Source: Chthoniobacteraceae bacterium (GTDB lineage Bacteria > Verrucomicrobiota > Verrucomicrobiia > Chthoniobacterales > Chthoniobacteraceae). Taken from it: a stretch of DNA of 64,000 nt. Of the stretch, positions 48,527 to 58,234 are shown piece by piece. The notes below the pieces were generated by a model. That model had not been told where the DNA came from and did not search any database. It worked only from the letters and a program-made list of their open reading frames with translations. The stretch covers positions 26,510 to 90,509 of the forward strand of contig CANIWM010000013.1 in NCBI GenBank assembly GCA_947471505.1, written 5' to 3'. Both the position numbers and the translations under genes were made by a program. Numbering within the stretch: position 1 is the first letter of the stretch; every line of letters starts with the position of its first letter.

Positions 48527-51166
48527 CTCTGGCTCGCCCTTGAGATACGCCAACAAGTCGGCCAGTTCTTGCTTGGAGAACGCCTGCTCCAGCCCCGTCG
48601 GCATGAGCGAAGTCGGCAGCGCCTCCAGCTTCTTCACTCCGCTTCGCAAAAGCGCAATCTCCTGCGCCAGCGGGCCTCGCAGAGTGATGCTCGTCGCCGT
48701 TTCACTCGCGAGGACGCCACTCACCGAGCGCCCGTCCTTCGTCTCCGCCACGTAGTTTGCGAAGCTCGGCGCGATCTCCGCATCCGGCTCCACGATGTGA
48801 AAAAGGATGTTCTCTTTCGTCTGCCCACGAATGTCGAAAAGGTCCGGCCCGACCGCGCTCCCCTCGCGTTCCAGCCGGTGACACGTCGCGCAAACGTTGC
48901 GGAAAACCACGCGCCCTTTCGTCGAGTCGCCATTCAGCGTCAGGGCAGTTTTCGCCTCATCCAGCGCCTTCTGCCGAGCTGCCGAGCTCTGCACCGTGAA
49001 GATCGCCGCCGCCCGTTTGCGCACCTGCTCATCGGTGTGTTTTTGGAAAAGCGCGCGCCGCTGTGTGTGGAACGCGATCACCGGTATCCGCCCCCCGTCG
49101 AGCGCATCCAACACACCCGGAAAAAGTGCAGCGTTTGCCAGCAGCGAGCCCAACACCACCTCGCGGCGCGAGGGCGACATCCGCGCCCATGCGCCCTCCG
49201 GCAGTAGCACCCGCGCGGCGTCCGAATCTGCAAACGCCGCAAGCAGCCGCGTCGCTTCCGTCTGGATTTCATCATCCGCATCCATCGCCAATTCCACCAG
49301 CGCGCCAGCGCCCGACATCCGCCCGAGCAGCCGCACCGCCAGCAATCGCTCGGGGCGCGGGCGAGCGGCGTCTCTCGCGATCGCGGCGCAGTCGCCGAGA
49401 ACCTCCACGCCGTCCAGCCGCTCTCCCGAACGCAGCGCAGCACCCAGAATCAACGGCGCGCGAAACTCCCGGCGTGCGTCCAGATGCTCAACCGCCAGCA
49501 GCGTCTTCACATTAGAAAACGAACGCCCCACGGCCACGAGGAGTTCCTGTGGATCCAGCCCCACCGTCTTCGATTCCCCTGCAAATGACTGCAAAAACTC
49601 AGCCTCTTTTTTGCCGATGGAACTGAGCACCGCCGCGCCCGCCCAGCGGTCGCCCACATCCTTCGCAGCAATCACACCGAGTGCCGGAGCACCCTCCTCC
49701 AGCTCGCCGAGCACGAGCGCCGCGATGAAGCGGACATTTGCCGCTGGCTCCTGCGCCAGTACCGACGGATCGGGCTTCCAGACGCGCGTCTCCGGGTGCT
49801 CCAGCCAGACCCGCAGCACCAGCTCTCGCATATCCGCATCGCCTGCATTCCACGCTCGATTCATCACACCCGCATCCACCGCGCCCTCGCGCACCACCTT
49901 CATCAGTCCCGCTGCCTCGGAGGGCTCCGCTTTCACCGCACGCGCAGTGGTTTTCGACTTCACTCGCCAAATTCGCCCCATCCCTTTGCCGGTCTCAAAG
50001 TCCGTCTGCTTCCGCACTTCGCCGGGCAGGTAATCGGGATGCTCGATCGTCTTGCGAGTCATGTCCGCAATGATGAGCGCGCCATCCGGCCCGCTGCACA
50101 GAAAGACAGGCCGGAACCAATCGTCCCGCGATGCCAGAAACTCGCGGCCTGCGTAAAACGGCTGCGCGCTGAACGTCCCACCGCTGCGCTCCAGCCGGTC
50201 CAGGTGCACCACATTCGCCGTCGGGTCGCACGAAAATGCGTGGCCGCGAAACCTTTCTGGCAGACCATCCCCGCGCCAAATCGTCACCCCACACGCTGCG
50301 CTGAAAAACCCCTGGTGCGAATCCGCCGTCGTGATGTTTGCGCTGATCGGGAACAACCGCGCCGCGCCGTTTGTGCTACGCATCAGCGTGTTCGGGATCA
50401 GCTCCGGACAGTTTTGCACCGTGTCCGAAAACACCAGCGCCGGGTTCCGCCGCAGCCAGCGCGAATCCAACACGACGTGCTGCACCTGCACACGATTCAT
50501 GCAGATAAATCGCCGCCCGTACTCGTCGAACGACATTCCGTATTGCGAACGCCCGTCCACATTTTCAATCGCACCCGTCGCCGGATTCCACCGCAAATCG
50601 CCGCTCATTTTTACCGCCTCAGCACGCCCCGGCGCGGAGATGGTCCCGCCGCTCAGCCCCGCTGCAAAATATATCCAGCCGTCCGCGCCGAGCGTCGGCG
50701 CATTCACGCGGAGCTGCGTGCTGCCCGTCGTCGCGAAGCCCGTCAGCAAAACACGGCGCTCATCCGCCACGCCGTCGCCGTCCGTGTCCTTCAGAAAAAG
50801 AACATCCGGCGCGCAAGTCACGATCACCCCACCGCGCCACGGCAGCACGCCATTGGGAAAGCTCAGCCCCTCCGCAAACGTCGTCCGTTCATCCATCCGC
50901 CCATCGCCATCGGAATCGCGCAACAGCGCAATGCGTCCGAGCGCTGCCGACGCGTTCGGGTACCCACGATTCTCCGCGACGAAAAGACGCCCGCGCTCAT
51001 CAAAAGCCACCGCACACGGCGACTCCACCAACGGCTCCGAGGCCACCAACTCTATCGCCAGCTCCGGTTCCGCAAGCGAAAATGAAGCCGCAACCTCCGC
51101 CGGCGAATGCTCTCCAGCAGCACACACCAGCGACACGCAGCAGGAGAAAATGAGCACACCTTTCAT
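48515..51166 (-). CDS. PVC-type membrane-bound dehydrogenase with C-terminal cytochrome c
   Basis: 883 residues from the ATG at 51166, with a signal peptide. Residues about 30-420 are a sorbosone-dehydrogenase-like propeller (VESPCAVAFDERGRLFVAENRG, LLRDSDGDGRMDE, FLKDTDGDGVADE). A HEAT-like helical region follows, then a C-terminal heme domain with CATCH in VCATCHRLEREGSAVGPDL and a distal Met in TSLMPTGLEQAFS. This three-part layout is a hallmark of the PVC superphylum; an electron-transferring sugar or alcohol oxidation in the periplasm is inferred. Confidence 0.9.
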   Translation of the reverse strand: MKGVLIFSCCVSLVCAAGEHSPAEVAASFSLAEPELAIELVASEPLVESPCAVAFDERGRLFVAENRGYPNASAALGRIALLRDSDGDGRMDERTTFAEGLSFPNGVLPWRGGVIVTCAPDVLFLKDTDGDGVADERRVLLTGFATTGSTQLRVNAPTLGADGWIYFAAGLSGGTISAPGRAEAVKMSGDLRWNPATGAIENVDGRSQYGMSFDEYGRRFICMNRVQVQHVVLDSRWLRRNPALVFSDTVQNCPELIPNTLMRSTNGAARLFPISANITTADSHQGFFSAACGVTIWRGDGLPERFRGHAFSCDPTANVVHLDRLERSGGTFSAQPFYAGREFLASRDDWFRPVFLCSGPDGALIIADMTRKTIEHPDYLPGEVRKQTDFETGKGMGRIWRVKSKTTARAVKAEPSEAAGLMKVVREGAVDAGVMNRAWNAGDADMRELVLRVWLEHPETRVWKPDPSVLAQEPAANVRFIAALVLGELEEGAPALGVIAAKDVGDRWAGAAVLSSIGKKEAEFLQSFAGESKTVGLDPQELLVAVGRSFSNVKTLLAVEHLDARREFRAPLILGAALRSGERLDGVEVLGDCAAIARDAARPRPERLLAVRLLGRMSGAGALVELAMDADDEIQTEATRLLAAFADSDAARVLLPEGAWARMSPSRREVVLGSLLANAALFPGVLDALDGGRIPVIAFHTQRRALFQKHTDEQVRKRAAAIFTVQSSAARQKALDEAKTALTLNGDSTKGRVVFRNVCATCHRLEREGSAVGPDLFDIRGQTKENILFHIVEPDAEIAPSFANYVAETKDGRSVSGVLASETATSITLRGPLAQEIALLRSGVKKLEALPTSLMPTGLEQAFSKQELADLLAYLKGEPELRR

Positions 51167-51212
51167 ACGCCAAGTGTGCGGTGGCACCTCGTGCAATGGC
51201 GAGCGGGGATTC

Positions 51213-54200
51213 CTACGGCGCGCTCTCCAGCCGAACACGGATGCTACCCGTAGGCTCCAGCGCGAAGCCGGTGGCGAGCTGCTCTTTTTGAATGACGACT
51301 CCTTTTGCTTGGTAGGTGCGACCGTTCGCCGGGGCGCGAAATGTGGCGGAGAAAACGCCCGTCTTCGGCGTGAGGGATGCGCGGAGTGAGCGGTCGGTGG
51401 AGCTGGCGGCGAGGGTGACTTTGCTCGTCGTCGGCGCGACGAGCACGGGCCAGTCGAAGGGCGCGTCTAACTCCGCTCGGACGCGCCCCGCGCCGTTGGC
51501 TGCATCGAGCTCGGAGAAGACGCGGGCGGGCGGCACGGGCGGGGTGTAATGCGCGCCGGATAGCGTGCAGTCCAGCCCCTGCGGCCAGCCAGCGGGGAAG
51601 CGTGCATTCCCGCTCGCGGGGCGGAACCAGCGGAGCGGCGCGGTGATGTCGCTCGTGGGCAGATTCGCCAGCGCGGAGATGCCGGAGAGGGAGCCTTTTC
51701 CACCAGACAGCGGGATGTAAATCGGCCAGCGCCCAGCGGAGCCGAGCCAACCGCCGGCGGTGACAGGCGTCCCGTCTGCGAGCGTCGCGGTGAGTGTCAC
51801 GGAGCCCGTCGTGGAGACTTGGATGCGCGCCCAGCCATCGCCTTCCGGCCACGCGCCGGATGCAGGCGCGGCTGCGGAGAGGCGCGCAGTGTATGCGCCG
51901 ACGGATGCGGGCGGGATGGAGAAACTGCGGCGATCTGCTGCGAAGGGCGCTTCGTCGAGCGTGCCTGCTATGGTGCCGACGTTGGTGCCGGAGAGTGCGG
52001 CGGTGAACGCGAATGCTTGCGGGAGGTTGAGCGTCGCACTTCCGCCCGTGTCGAATTTCGCGACGCCGGTGGGCGAGAGCTTGCCGGTAAAGCGCGTCGT
52101 CTTTTCTCCGAGCTGCACCTTCCCCGTGAACGCCCCAGTGGCGCTGACGGTGATGCTCACAATCCCCGCCCCGGCGTGCGCGGAAGGCGTCGCTGCGATG
52201 ACGCCGAAGTATTTGCCCGAGCCCGCTGGGAAGGGGTTCAGCACGAAGTTCGCATTGAGCGTGAGGCTGGCAGGCATGGTGAAATTCAGCGTCGCCGACT
52301 CGCTCGCGAGCCCGCCGCTCCATCCGGTGAAAAAGTAGCCGCTGGCTGGCACCGCCTGAAGGCTCAGCGTCGCGCCTTGCACCGGCGAGGCGCCCCCGGA
52401 AATGGTACCGCCTTCCGGTGGGACCGCATTCACAACGAGCGTGCCCAGCGGTTGCGTGACGGCGACGCGACTCACCGGCGCCCACTCGCCGGGGAAGGTG
52501 TCGTAAAACACCGGCCGCACCCGCGCCACGAACGATCCCGCCGTGCTGAGCGTGCGCGGGAACGTCGTGCCCGTGCGGATCGTCGTCGTGCTTGCCAGCG
52601 TGTCCGTGGAGAAAAAGGTGATGTCGTCCACGAGCCAGCCGACGTCTTCATCTGGCTCGAAAAACCCCGTGCCGCCCGCCCGATAGTCGTAGCGAAAGCG
52701 GACGCGAAGAGAGCGTTCGGCGTAAGCGCCGAGCGAGATGCTGCGGCTCACGAAATTGGCCTCGCCCGCCGTGTTTGTGCCACTCTGCGTGAAGGCGTCG
52801 TTCCACGTCAGGCCTTCGTCGCGGGAGAACTGCACACGCGCCGTCTGGCCCGCGCCGGAGAAACCGAGGCGGCTCTTAAATCTCAGCGTCGCGCCCGCTC
52901 GCGGCAGATACGTGGGCACTAGCTCGAACCACTGCGACTCCGTATCGAGCATCGTGAGGTGGAAGCTGTGCGCGCTGCTCGCGCCGGTGTTCGCCAGCAC
53001 GTTGTAGCCCGACACGCGCGTGGCGATGTTTGACAGCCCGGCCTCCGCGCCTTCCGTGGCTGGCGCTGCGCCGATTGAGGCAAACTGCCAGTCGTAGCCC
53101 GTGGCACGCGGCACCGCCACGCACGAGAACTGCGCCGCCGCTCCGATGCTCGCCGTTTGCGGCCCGGAGATGGTCGCCTCCACCGTATCGCCGCCCGCTT
53201 TTGCCGCATCGAACACCCGCACGGTGTAGGTGAAATTCCGCGTCTGCGCCCCGAGCTTCACCCCACTCACCGCGACCATATAGACCTCGTCTTGCACGGG
53301 CGCAGGGCCGGGCTCCCAATCGTTCGAGTCCAGCCCTTGCGGCACCCACACGAGCGTCTCCTCGCCGTAGCCGCCCTCGATGACTTCTTTCATCACCGGG
53401 AGATTCGCGCCGTTCTTGGAAAGCGTCACCGTCGTCGTAGAAAAATCCGCGCCCGGAAAGCTGAACGACCAGCGCGGATACATCAGCGTATGCGGCACGT
53501 AGCCCGGCGGCGGCCACGCGACAAACTCATCGCGGACGGTAGGCCGTGGGTCGCTGATGTGGCTATCGAACACCACCACCGCATTCGCCCCGAGCAGCGC
53601 CCCGCTGCCCGTCACGTCGCCCGTCGCCATGGTCTGCGTCTGCGGGAAAAGAAACCAGCGCCGATGCCCCACGGGCGCATTCACCGCGCCCGCGTCTTCC
53701 ATGTAGCTGCTGATCGCCTCCGGGCCGTAATCGCCGAGCGAAAGGTTCGAGTCCCCCGCTGCCAGCGCACCCGCTGCGGTGTAAAAAGTCCACGTAGTCG
53801 GCGGCGTATGGCTCAAGTCGTTATTCGCGCTCATCATCAGCGCCGCCTGCTGACAACTCGGATGAAGCGCCTCGGAGAACAGCACGCCCGCCGAAACCCC
53901 GGCCATCGCCCGGAAGCAGTTGATCCGCAGCCGCACCGCTTCGCGAAAAGCTGGGTCCGTCGTCCCCGCCACGCCCGTCGTCGAGTTCCCCGTCCACGCG
54001 ATCTGCTTCCCCTCCGTCGAGGCGAAGACCGCATTGTAAAACGCCCGCACTTCCTCGCGATTCGCCATGTTCAAAGTGAACCCCGCAGGCGGCGGCACGG
54101 CTCCACCGCGTGCAATGCGCCCAGCGCCCGTCGGTCGCACTGGAGCTGCGCCCAGTCGAGCAACCGGCCGATTTTCCTGAGCAGAAGCATCGAGCGCCGA

Positions 54201-54245
54201 CACAGCAGCGATGAAAAGTAAACCAGCTCGGGCAACGGAAATCAT
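51213..54245 (-). CDS. Secreted CAP-domain protein with Ig-like and InlB-type repeats
   Basis: 1010 residues from the ATG at 54245; signal peptide at about 1-22. An N-terminal CAP/SCP-like region (about 55-200) includes RINCFRAMAGV, CQQAALMMSANNDLSHTPP and the later GHRRWFLFP. Ig-like and jelly-roll domains follow (DDITFFSTDTL), then a divergent InlB/Flg_new repeat (GGTISGGASPVQGATLSLQA, GYFFTGWSGG) and a C-terminal beta domain. A large surface or secreted protein is likely; no enzymatic function is claimed. It lies 46 bp upstream of the PVC dehydrogenase start, on the same strand. Confidence 0.75.
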   Translation of the reverse strand: MISVARAGLLFIAAVSALDASAQENRPVARLGAAPVRPTGAGRIARGGAVPPPAGFTLNMANREEVRAFYNAVFASTEGKQIAWTGNSTTGVAGTTDPAFREAVRLRINCFRAMAGVSAGVLFSEALHPSCQQAALMMSANNDLSHTPPTTWTFYTAAGALAAGDSNLSLGDYGPEAISSYMEDAGAVNAPVGHRRWFLFPQTQTMATGDVTGSGALLGANAVVVFDSHISDPRPTVRDEFVAWPPPGYVPHTLMYPRWSFSFPGADFSTTTVTLSKNGANLPVMKEVIEGGYGEETLVWVPQGLDSNDWEPGPAPVQDEVYMVAVSGVKLGAQTRNFTYTVRVFDAAKAGGDTVEATISGPQTASIGAAAQFSCVAVPRATGYDWQFASIGAAPATEGAEAGLSNIATRVSGYNVLANTGASSAHSFHLTMLDTESQWFELVPTYLPRAGATLRFKSRLGFSGAGQTARVQFSRDEGLTWNDAFTQSGTNTAGEANFVSRSISLGAYAERSLRVRFRYDYRAGGTGFFEPDEDVGWLVDDITFFSTDTLASTTTIRTGTTFPRTLSTAGSFVARVRPVFYDTFPGEWAPVSRVAVTQPLGTLVVNAVPPEGGTISGGASPVQGATLSLQAVPASGYFFTGWSGGLASESATLNFTMPASLTLNANFVLNPFPAGSGKYFGVIAATPSAHAGAGIVSITVSATGAFTGKVQLGEKTTRFTGKLSPTGVAKFDTGGSATLNLPQAFAFTAALSGTNVGTIAGTLDEAPFAADRRSFSIPPASVGAYTARLSAAAPASGAWPEGDGWARIQVSTTGSVTLTATLADGTPVTAGGWLGSAGRWPIYIPLSGGKGSLSGISALANLPTSDITAPLRWFRPASGNARFPAGWPQGLDCTLSGAHYTPPVPPARVFSELDAANGAGRVRAELDAPFDWPVLVAPTTSKVTLAASSTDRSLRASLTPKTGVFSATFRAPANGRTYQAKGVVIQKEQLATGFALEPTGSIRVRLESAP

Positions 54246-54328
54246 TGCCCCGCTATAGAACAAAACATGCCGCCCAGTAGAGGAGATATTTGCATTCCGA
54301 GCCGCGCTGCTTCAGCGTCCATACCGCT

Positions 54329-54784
54329 ATGCAGAGCAAAGCCACCACCGTCGCCCAGTACCTCGCCGAACTCCCGCCAGACCGCCGCGCCGCGATCAAA
54401 GCCGTCCGCGCCGTCATCCTCGCCAATATAGACCCCCAGTTTGGAGAAGGCATGCAGTATGGGATGATCTGCTGGCACGTCCCTCGCAGCATCTACCCGG
54501 CAGGCTACCACTGCGACCCGAAGCAGCCGCTCCCATTCATCGGCTTGGCCTCGCAGAAAAACTACATGTCGCTCTACTTGAGCTGCGACTACAACAGCAA
54601 CATCAGCGACGAGTGGTTCCGCGAGCAATGGGCCGCGACGGGCAAGAAGCTCGACATGGGGAAATGCTGCATCCGCTTCAAAAAACTCGAAGCCCTCGCC
54701 CTCGATGTCATCGGCACCGCCGTCTCGAAGTTCAACGTGCGCGACTACATCGCAAACTACGAGAAGACGCTGAAGCGGAAATAG
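54329..54784 (+). CDS. DUF1801 family protein
   Basis: 151 residues from the ATG at 54329. The YdhG-like DUF1801 pattern is present: VAQYLAELPPDRRAAIKAVRAVIL, EGMQYGMICWHVP, LPFIGLASQKNYMSLYL, MGKCCIRFKKLEAL. Small cytoplasmic protein of unknown biochemical role. It is followed by another small gene after 41 bp. Confidence 0.85.
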   Translation: MQSKATTVAQYLAELPPDRRAAIKAVRAVILANIDPQFGEGMQYGMICWHVPRSIYPAGYHCDPKQPLPFIGLASQKNYMSLYLSCDYNSNISDEWFREQWAATGKKLDMGKCCIRFKKLEALALDVIGTAVSKFNVRDYIANYEKTLKRK

Positions 54785-54825
54785 CGCGGCTTGACCGATC
54801 CGCGCTCCCTGCTACCCCTCCGCGC

Positions 54826-55158
54826 ATGTCCGACGCCGTTGCGCAATCCATAGAAATCCCTGCAGATCCCACCGCGAGTCCTTTCAAACTCGTGGTCGAT
54901 CCCGCCATGCGTTCGCGGCTCCGAGCGGCGCTCATTGAGCTGATCGAGAACCACGACCAAGAACTCGCCAAATACGTCAGCGAGGGCTTCCTAGAACTCG
55001 ATAGCTACAAAGAATACGTCGAACTTTTCGCCCGCTACCTCCGCGACACGATGGGCACCAAAGAAGGAGTGGCCTACCTGCTCACCGAGTGCGGATTCCA
55101 GATCAAGCCCGAGGAGATTATCCTCAACCGCGACACCCGCTGGAAGGTCGCCCGTTAA
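54826..55158 (+). CDS. Hypothetical protein, 110 residues
   Basis: Starts at the ATG at 54826. Mostly helical and acidic: RSRLRAALIELIENHDQELA, ELDSYKEYVELFARYLRDTM and CGFQIKPEEIILNRDTRW. No family recognised. It sits between DUF1801 and the Rieske gene on the same strand, 9 bp before the latter, suggesting cotranscription. Confidence 0.7.
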   Translation: MSDAVAQSIEIPADPTASPFKLVVDPAMRSRLRAALIELIENHDQELAKYVSEGFLELDSYKEYVELFARYLRDTMGTKEGVAYLLTECGFQIKPEEIILNRDTRWKVAR

Positions 55159-55167
55159 AACATTTCT

Positions 55168-55702
55168 ATGCCTGAAGAACCTGCTCCAGACCGTCGCGAC
55201 TTCCTGAAAACCGCCGCCTGCGCCGTCCTCGGCGGCGCGTGTATTTTGCCGCCGATTGTGGCGGGCGTCACCGTGCTCACCGCGCCGATTCGCGTCGCCA
55301 TTTCGGGGGGGTGTGAAAGTGAAGCTGACCACGCTCGATGGACTGCCGCCTGGGCCTCCACGCCTTTTCGCCGTGAATGTAGAGCGCACCGATGCGTGGA
55401 CGCGCCATGAACGCAAAGCCGTCGGAGCCGTGTTCCTTGAGCGGACCGGAGACAGAACGGTGAAGGCGCTTTCGGCAGCGTGCCCGCATCTCGGCGGGTC
55501 CATCGAATATCGCACGGCAACGAAGGATTTTTACTGCCCGATTCACGATAGCGGATTCGCCGCTGATGGCGCGGTCGTGCAACCGAGTCCCGCATCGCGG
55601 GGGCTGGATTCGCTGGAGGTGGAAATCACCGACTCGGGAGAAGTGTGGGTGAAGTTCCAGGAGTTCAAGGCGGGCACGCCGGAGAAGGTCGCAGTCGGCT
55701 AG
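55168..55702 (+). pseudogene. Rieske [2Fe-2S] protein, frameshifted at a G7 run
   Basis: The first frame gives a twin-arginine export signal (DRRDFLKTAACAVLGGACI) and a membrane helix, then runs out of frame at seven Gs (55305-55311). With six Gs the frame joins directly to VKVKLTTLDGLPPGPP and on to the Rieske cluster motifs CPHLGG and YCPIHDSGF, ending at 55702 after about 177 residues. This is the size of a bc1/b6f-type Rieske subunit, but no cytochrome b gene is nearby. Sequencing error, a real pseudogene or slippage control are all possible. Confidence 0.8.
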
Positions 55703-55977
55703 TTTTGGCCGCGTCTAGCCCGAACACCGATCGCCGAAGTGATTCGTAGAATAACATCCTCCGTATTTGCTGACGTCCTTGGCAGAGCTTCTTCGGGATA
55801 GTCAAATACGTAGCCCTCAACATCGAAACACCGCTTTACGTTTTGGAGGCGCACCATCAGTGAGCGCGTAAAGCTGGGGGTGGCTTGAGGACTTCGATGG
55901 TTGTTATCGGACAGATTCGTGTGCCCAAGTCGGAAAACAATCGGGGCATTCGGCGCGAATCGAAGTAGAGGGCGAGT
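55699..55977 (-). pseudogene. Possible 5'-truncated gene remnant
   Basis: The 288-bp gap between the Rieske gene and the DUF1549 gene keeps one minus-strand frame open for about 92 codons without a credible start; an internal ATG at 55857 gives 52 residues (MVRLQNVKRCFDVEGY...). Composition is protein-like (VEGYVFDYPEEALP, TEDVILRITSAIGV) and GC is lower than nearby. It could be a C-terminal fragment left by a deletion, or chance. Confidence 0.25.
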
Positions 55978-55990
55978 GTGCGCTCAATGC

Positions 55991-58228
55991 CTATTGGATA
56001 AAGAGAAACTGCTTTGTGTTCAGCAGCGCGGAAACGAGGTCCTCAATCTTGGTCCCGGCGAGGCGGGTGCGTTCGGCGGGGCTGAGTTTGCGGGAAAGGA
56101 TGGCGAGGAATACGGCCTCGTGGGGAGCGGCCGATTTGCTGACGAACTGCATGAGCGGCGAGTAGGGAGACAGGAGATGCTGCCCGGTGAGCAGGTCGCC
56201 ATTCATCAGCGCGAGCGCTTGCGGGATGGCTGCGTTTGGATTTGCGTTTTCCACGAAGTCGCGATCGCTCTGCCCCATCGTGCGGAGGAAGTGGCCGCGT
56301 GGTGCGGGGCTTTCGAGTTCACTCGCGCGGAGCCATTCGGTGCGGGTTTTTTTGACGTAGGAAATGAACGCGGCGCGCTCTGTCTCGGGCACTCTGAATT
56401 TTGTCGAAAGAGCCGCGAGGCGTACTGTTTCAGCAGTTACGTCGGCGGCGACTTGTCCGGCGGTTTTCGGCTCAGGGCCGTAGCCGGTGACGTGTGTGCG
56501 GCGCCATGTCTCCACGGCGAAAACCGCCGGATTGGGGTTCACTTTGTAGTTCTCGTCCACAGTGATTTTTCCAGACTTCACTCGCGCGAGATTCTCTACG
56601 AGCGGGGTGAGAAATTCCCGCACATACGCTTCGTTGCGCTCGCGAGTCAGCGTGCCTTGTTCACGCTTGAGGGCGACTTCCTTTTCCTTGTCGCCGTCAC
56701 GCTTTGCGGCGATGGCGGCTTCGCGTGCGGAGGTTTCGCGCTTTTGTAGTTCCTGCTCGCGCTGGAGCCGCGCGTAGCCGAGGTCCACAAGTTTCTCGCC
56801 GCCGAAACTGGCGTAGGCGTCGTAAACCATCCGAGAAACATCAATGCGACGCTGGTCGCGTGCCTCGCGGGCGAGGTCGCGGGCATCCGGCTCGTAGCTG
56901 GCGAGCGCGACGAGCGAATCCCACACCTGCTCCGCCGTCATGCGCCGCAGAAGCGGGCCGGGAAAATGGTAGGGCTTGCCCGGTTCGAGTTCCTCGCTCG
57001 AAACCGCAGCCTGATACGCCTTCGTGTTGGCGATCACCGCAATGAACGCCTTCATGTCGTAATGCTGGGCAACCATTAGCTTTTCGAGATAGGCCTCCAG
57101 CTCGGGGACTGCCGGCGTCCTGCCGTCCTTGAGGTCGTCGAACGATTCCGTCAGCGGCGCGCCGAACATCGTTTTCCAAAGCCGGTTCACGATGACTCGC
57201 GTGAACCGCGGATTCTCCGGCGACGCCACCCACTTCGCGAACGCCGCCGCAGCATCGCCATCCGGAGCGACCTCCGCCGCCGGACCGAAGAGCGTTGCGG
57301 GTTTCATCACATCGCCCGGCTTGCCGTCGGGCTCCTTGAAATCGTGCGGCAGCTTCAGCATCGCTTTTTCCCGCCCCAGTCCCACCGGGCTGAGAAGCTG
57401 CCCGATTCCCTGCCGGATGATATTGAGCACGGGGCGGAACTCCATCGCCGCCATGCGCTCGTCGCGTCTCTTTTCCGCTTCCTTTCCTCCATCGTTCGCT
57501 GACTTCTTCTCGGCGAAGAAATCTTCGCGGATCACATCCTCGCGCCGCTTGAATGCATCGCGCACGCCAGACAGCGCCTCCTGCACCGACTTGTTCCCAT
57601 ACGTGTATGCAGCGAGGTGGTAAAACTCCGTCTGCTTCCACTTATCGAACGGGTGATCGTGGCATTGCGCGCACTCGATGCGGGTGCCGAGAAACACACG
57701 CGACGTGAGCGCCATGTTGTCGAGCGGCATTTCGGGGTCGCGCTGAAAGTAGCCGATCGCACCATTTTCCCACGCGAGGCCTTTCGCCGAGAGCAACTCG
57801 CGCACGAATTGGTCGTAGGGTTTGTTCGAGCGCAGACTTTCTTTAATCCACTTTGCATACGCCGCCGGAACGACGTTCGCCGTGTTGATGTAGGTCGATT
57901 TGAAACGCAGCACATCGGCCCAGAAGTTATAGAAATGCGAGACGTAGCTCTCGCGGGCGAGTAGGTCCGTGGTGAGCGCCGCCCGCTTTTCCTGCGCCTT
58001 CAAGTCGAGGAAAGCGAGCGTCTCCTGCGCCGTAGGAATGCGTCCCGCGAGGTCGAGATACACGCGCCGCACGAAGACCTCGTCGGTCGCGGAAGCGTTG
58101 GGTGTGACTCCGACTGACTTCCAGTGCGCGGCGAGCATCGAATCAATCTCGGCTGCCGCATTTGGGATGGAAGTCTCCGCGCGTAGCGAGACCGCGAGGG
58201 CGAAAACGAAAAGTAAAACGAGTCTCAT
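55991..58228 (-). CDS. Secreted DUF1549/DUF1553 protein
   Basis: 745 residues with a signal peptide (about 1-17). The DUF1549 half covers about 25-230 (DEVFVRRVYLDLAGRIPTAQE, GTRIECAQCHDHPFDKWKQTEFY, a CxxCH heme-type motif) and the DUF1553 half about 330-700 (NPRFTRVIVNRLWKTMFG, FPGPLLRRMTAEQVWDSL, FLRTMGQSDRDFVENAN). A charged coiled-coil-like stretch with Lys/Glu repeats lies near 490-530. It is typical of PVC bacteria and nearly always paired with DUF1501, as here (6 bp apart). Confidence 0.92.
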   Translation of the reverse strand: MRLVLLFVFALAVSLRAETSIPNAAAEIDSMLAAHWKSVGVTPNASATDEVFVRRVYLDLAGRIPTAQETLAFLDLKAQEKRAALTTDLLARESYVSHFYNFWADVLRFKSTYINTANVVPAAYAKWIKESLRSNKPYDQFVRELLSAKGLAWENGAIGYFQRDPEMPLDNMALTSRVFLGTRIECAQCHDHPFDKWKQTEFYHLAAYTYGNKSVQEALSGVRDAFKRREDVIREDFFAEKKSANDGGKEAEKRRDERMAAMEFRPVLNIIRQGIGQLLSPVGLGREKAMLKLPHDFKEPDGKPGDVMKPATLFGPAAEVAPDGDAAAAFAKWVASPENPRFTRVIVNRLWKTMFGAPLTESFDDLKDGRTPAVPELEAYLEKLMVAQHYDMKAFIAVIANTKAYQAAVSSEELEPGKPYHFPGPLLRRMTAEQVWDSLVALASYEPDARDLAREARDQRRIDVSRMVYDAYASFGGEKLVDLGYARLQREQELQKRETSAREAAIAAKRDGDKEKEVALKREQGTLTRERNEAYVREFLTPLVENLARVKSGKITVDENYKVNPNPAVFAVETWRRTHVTGYGPEPKTAGQVAADVTAETVRLAALSTKFRVPETERAAFISYVKKTRTEWLRASELESPAPRGHFLRTMGQSDRDFVENANPNAAIPQALALMNGDLLTGQHLLSPYSPLMQFVSKSAAPHEAVFLAILSRKLSPAERTRLAGTKIEDLVSALLNTKQFLFIQ

Positions 58229-58234
58229 GATGGC

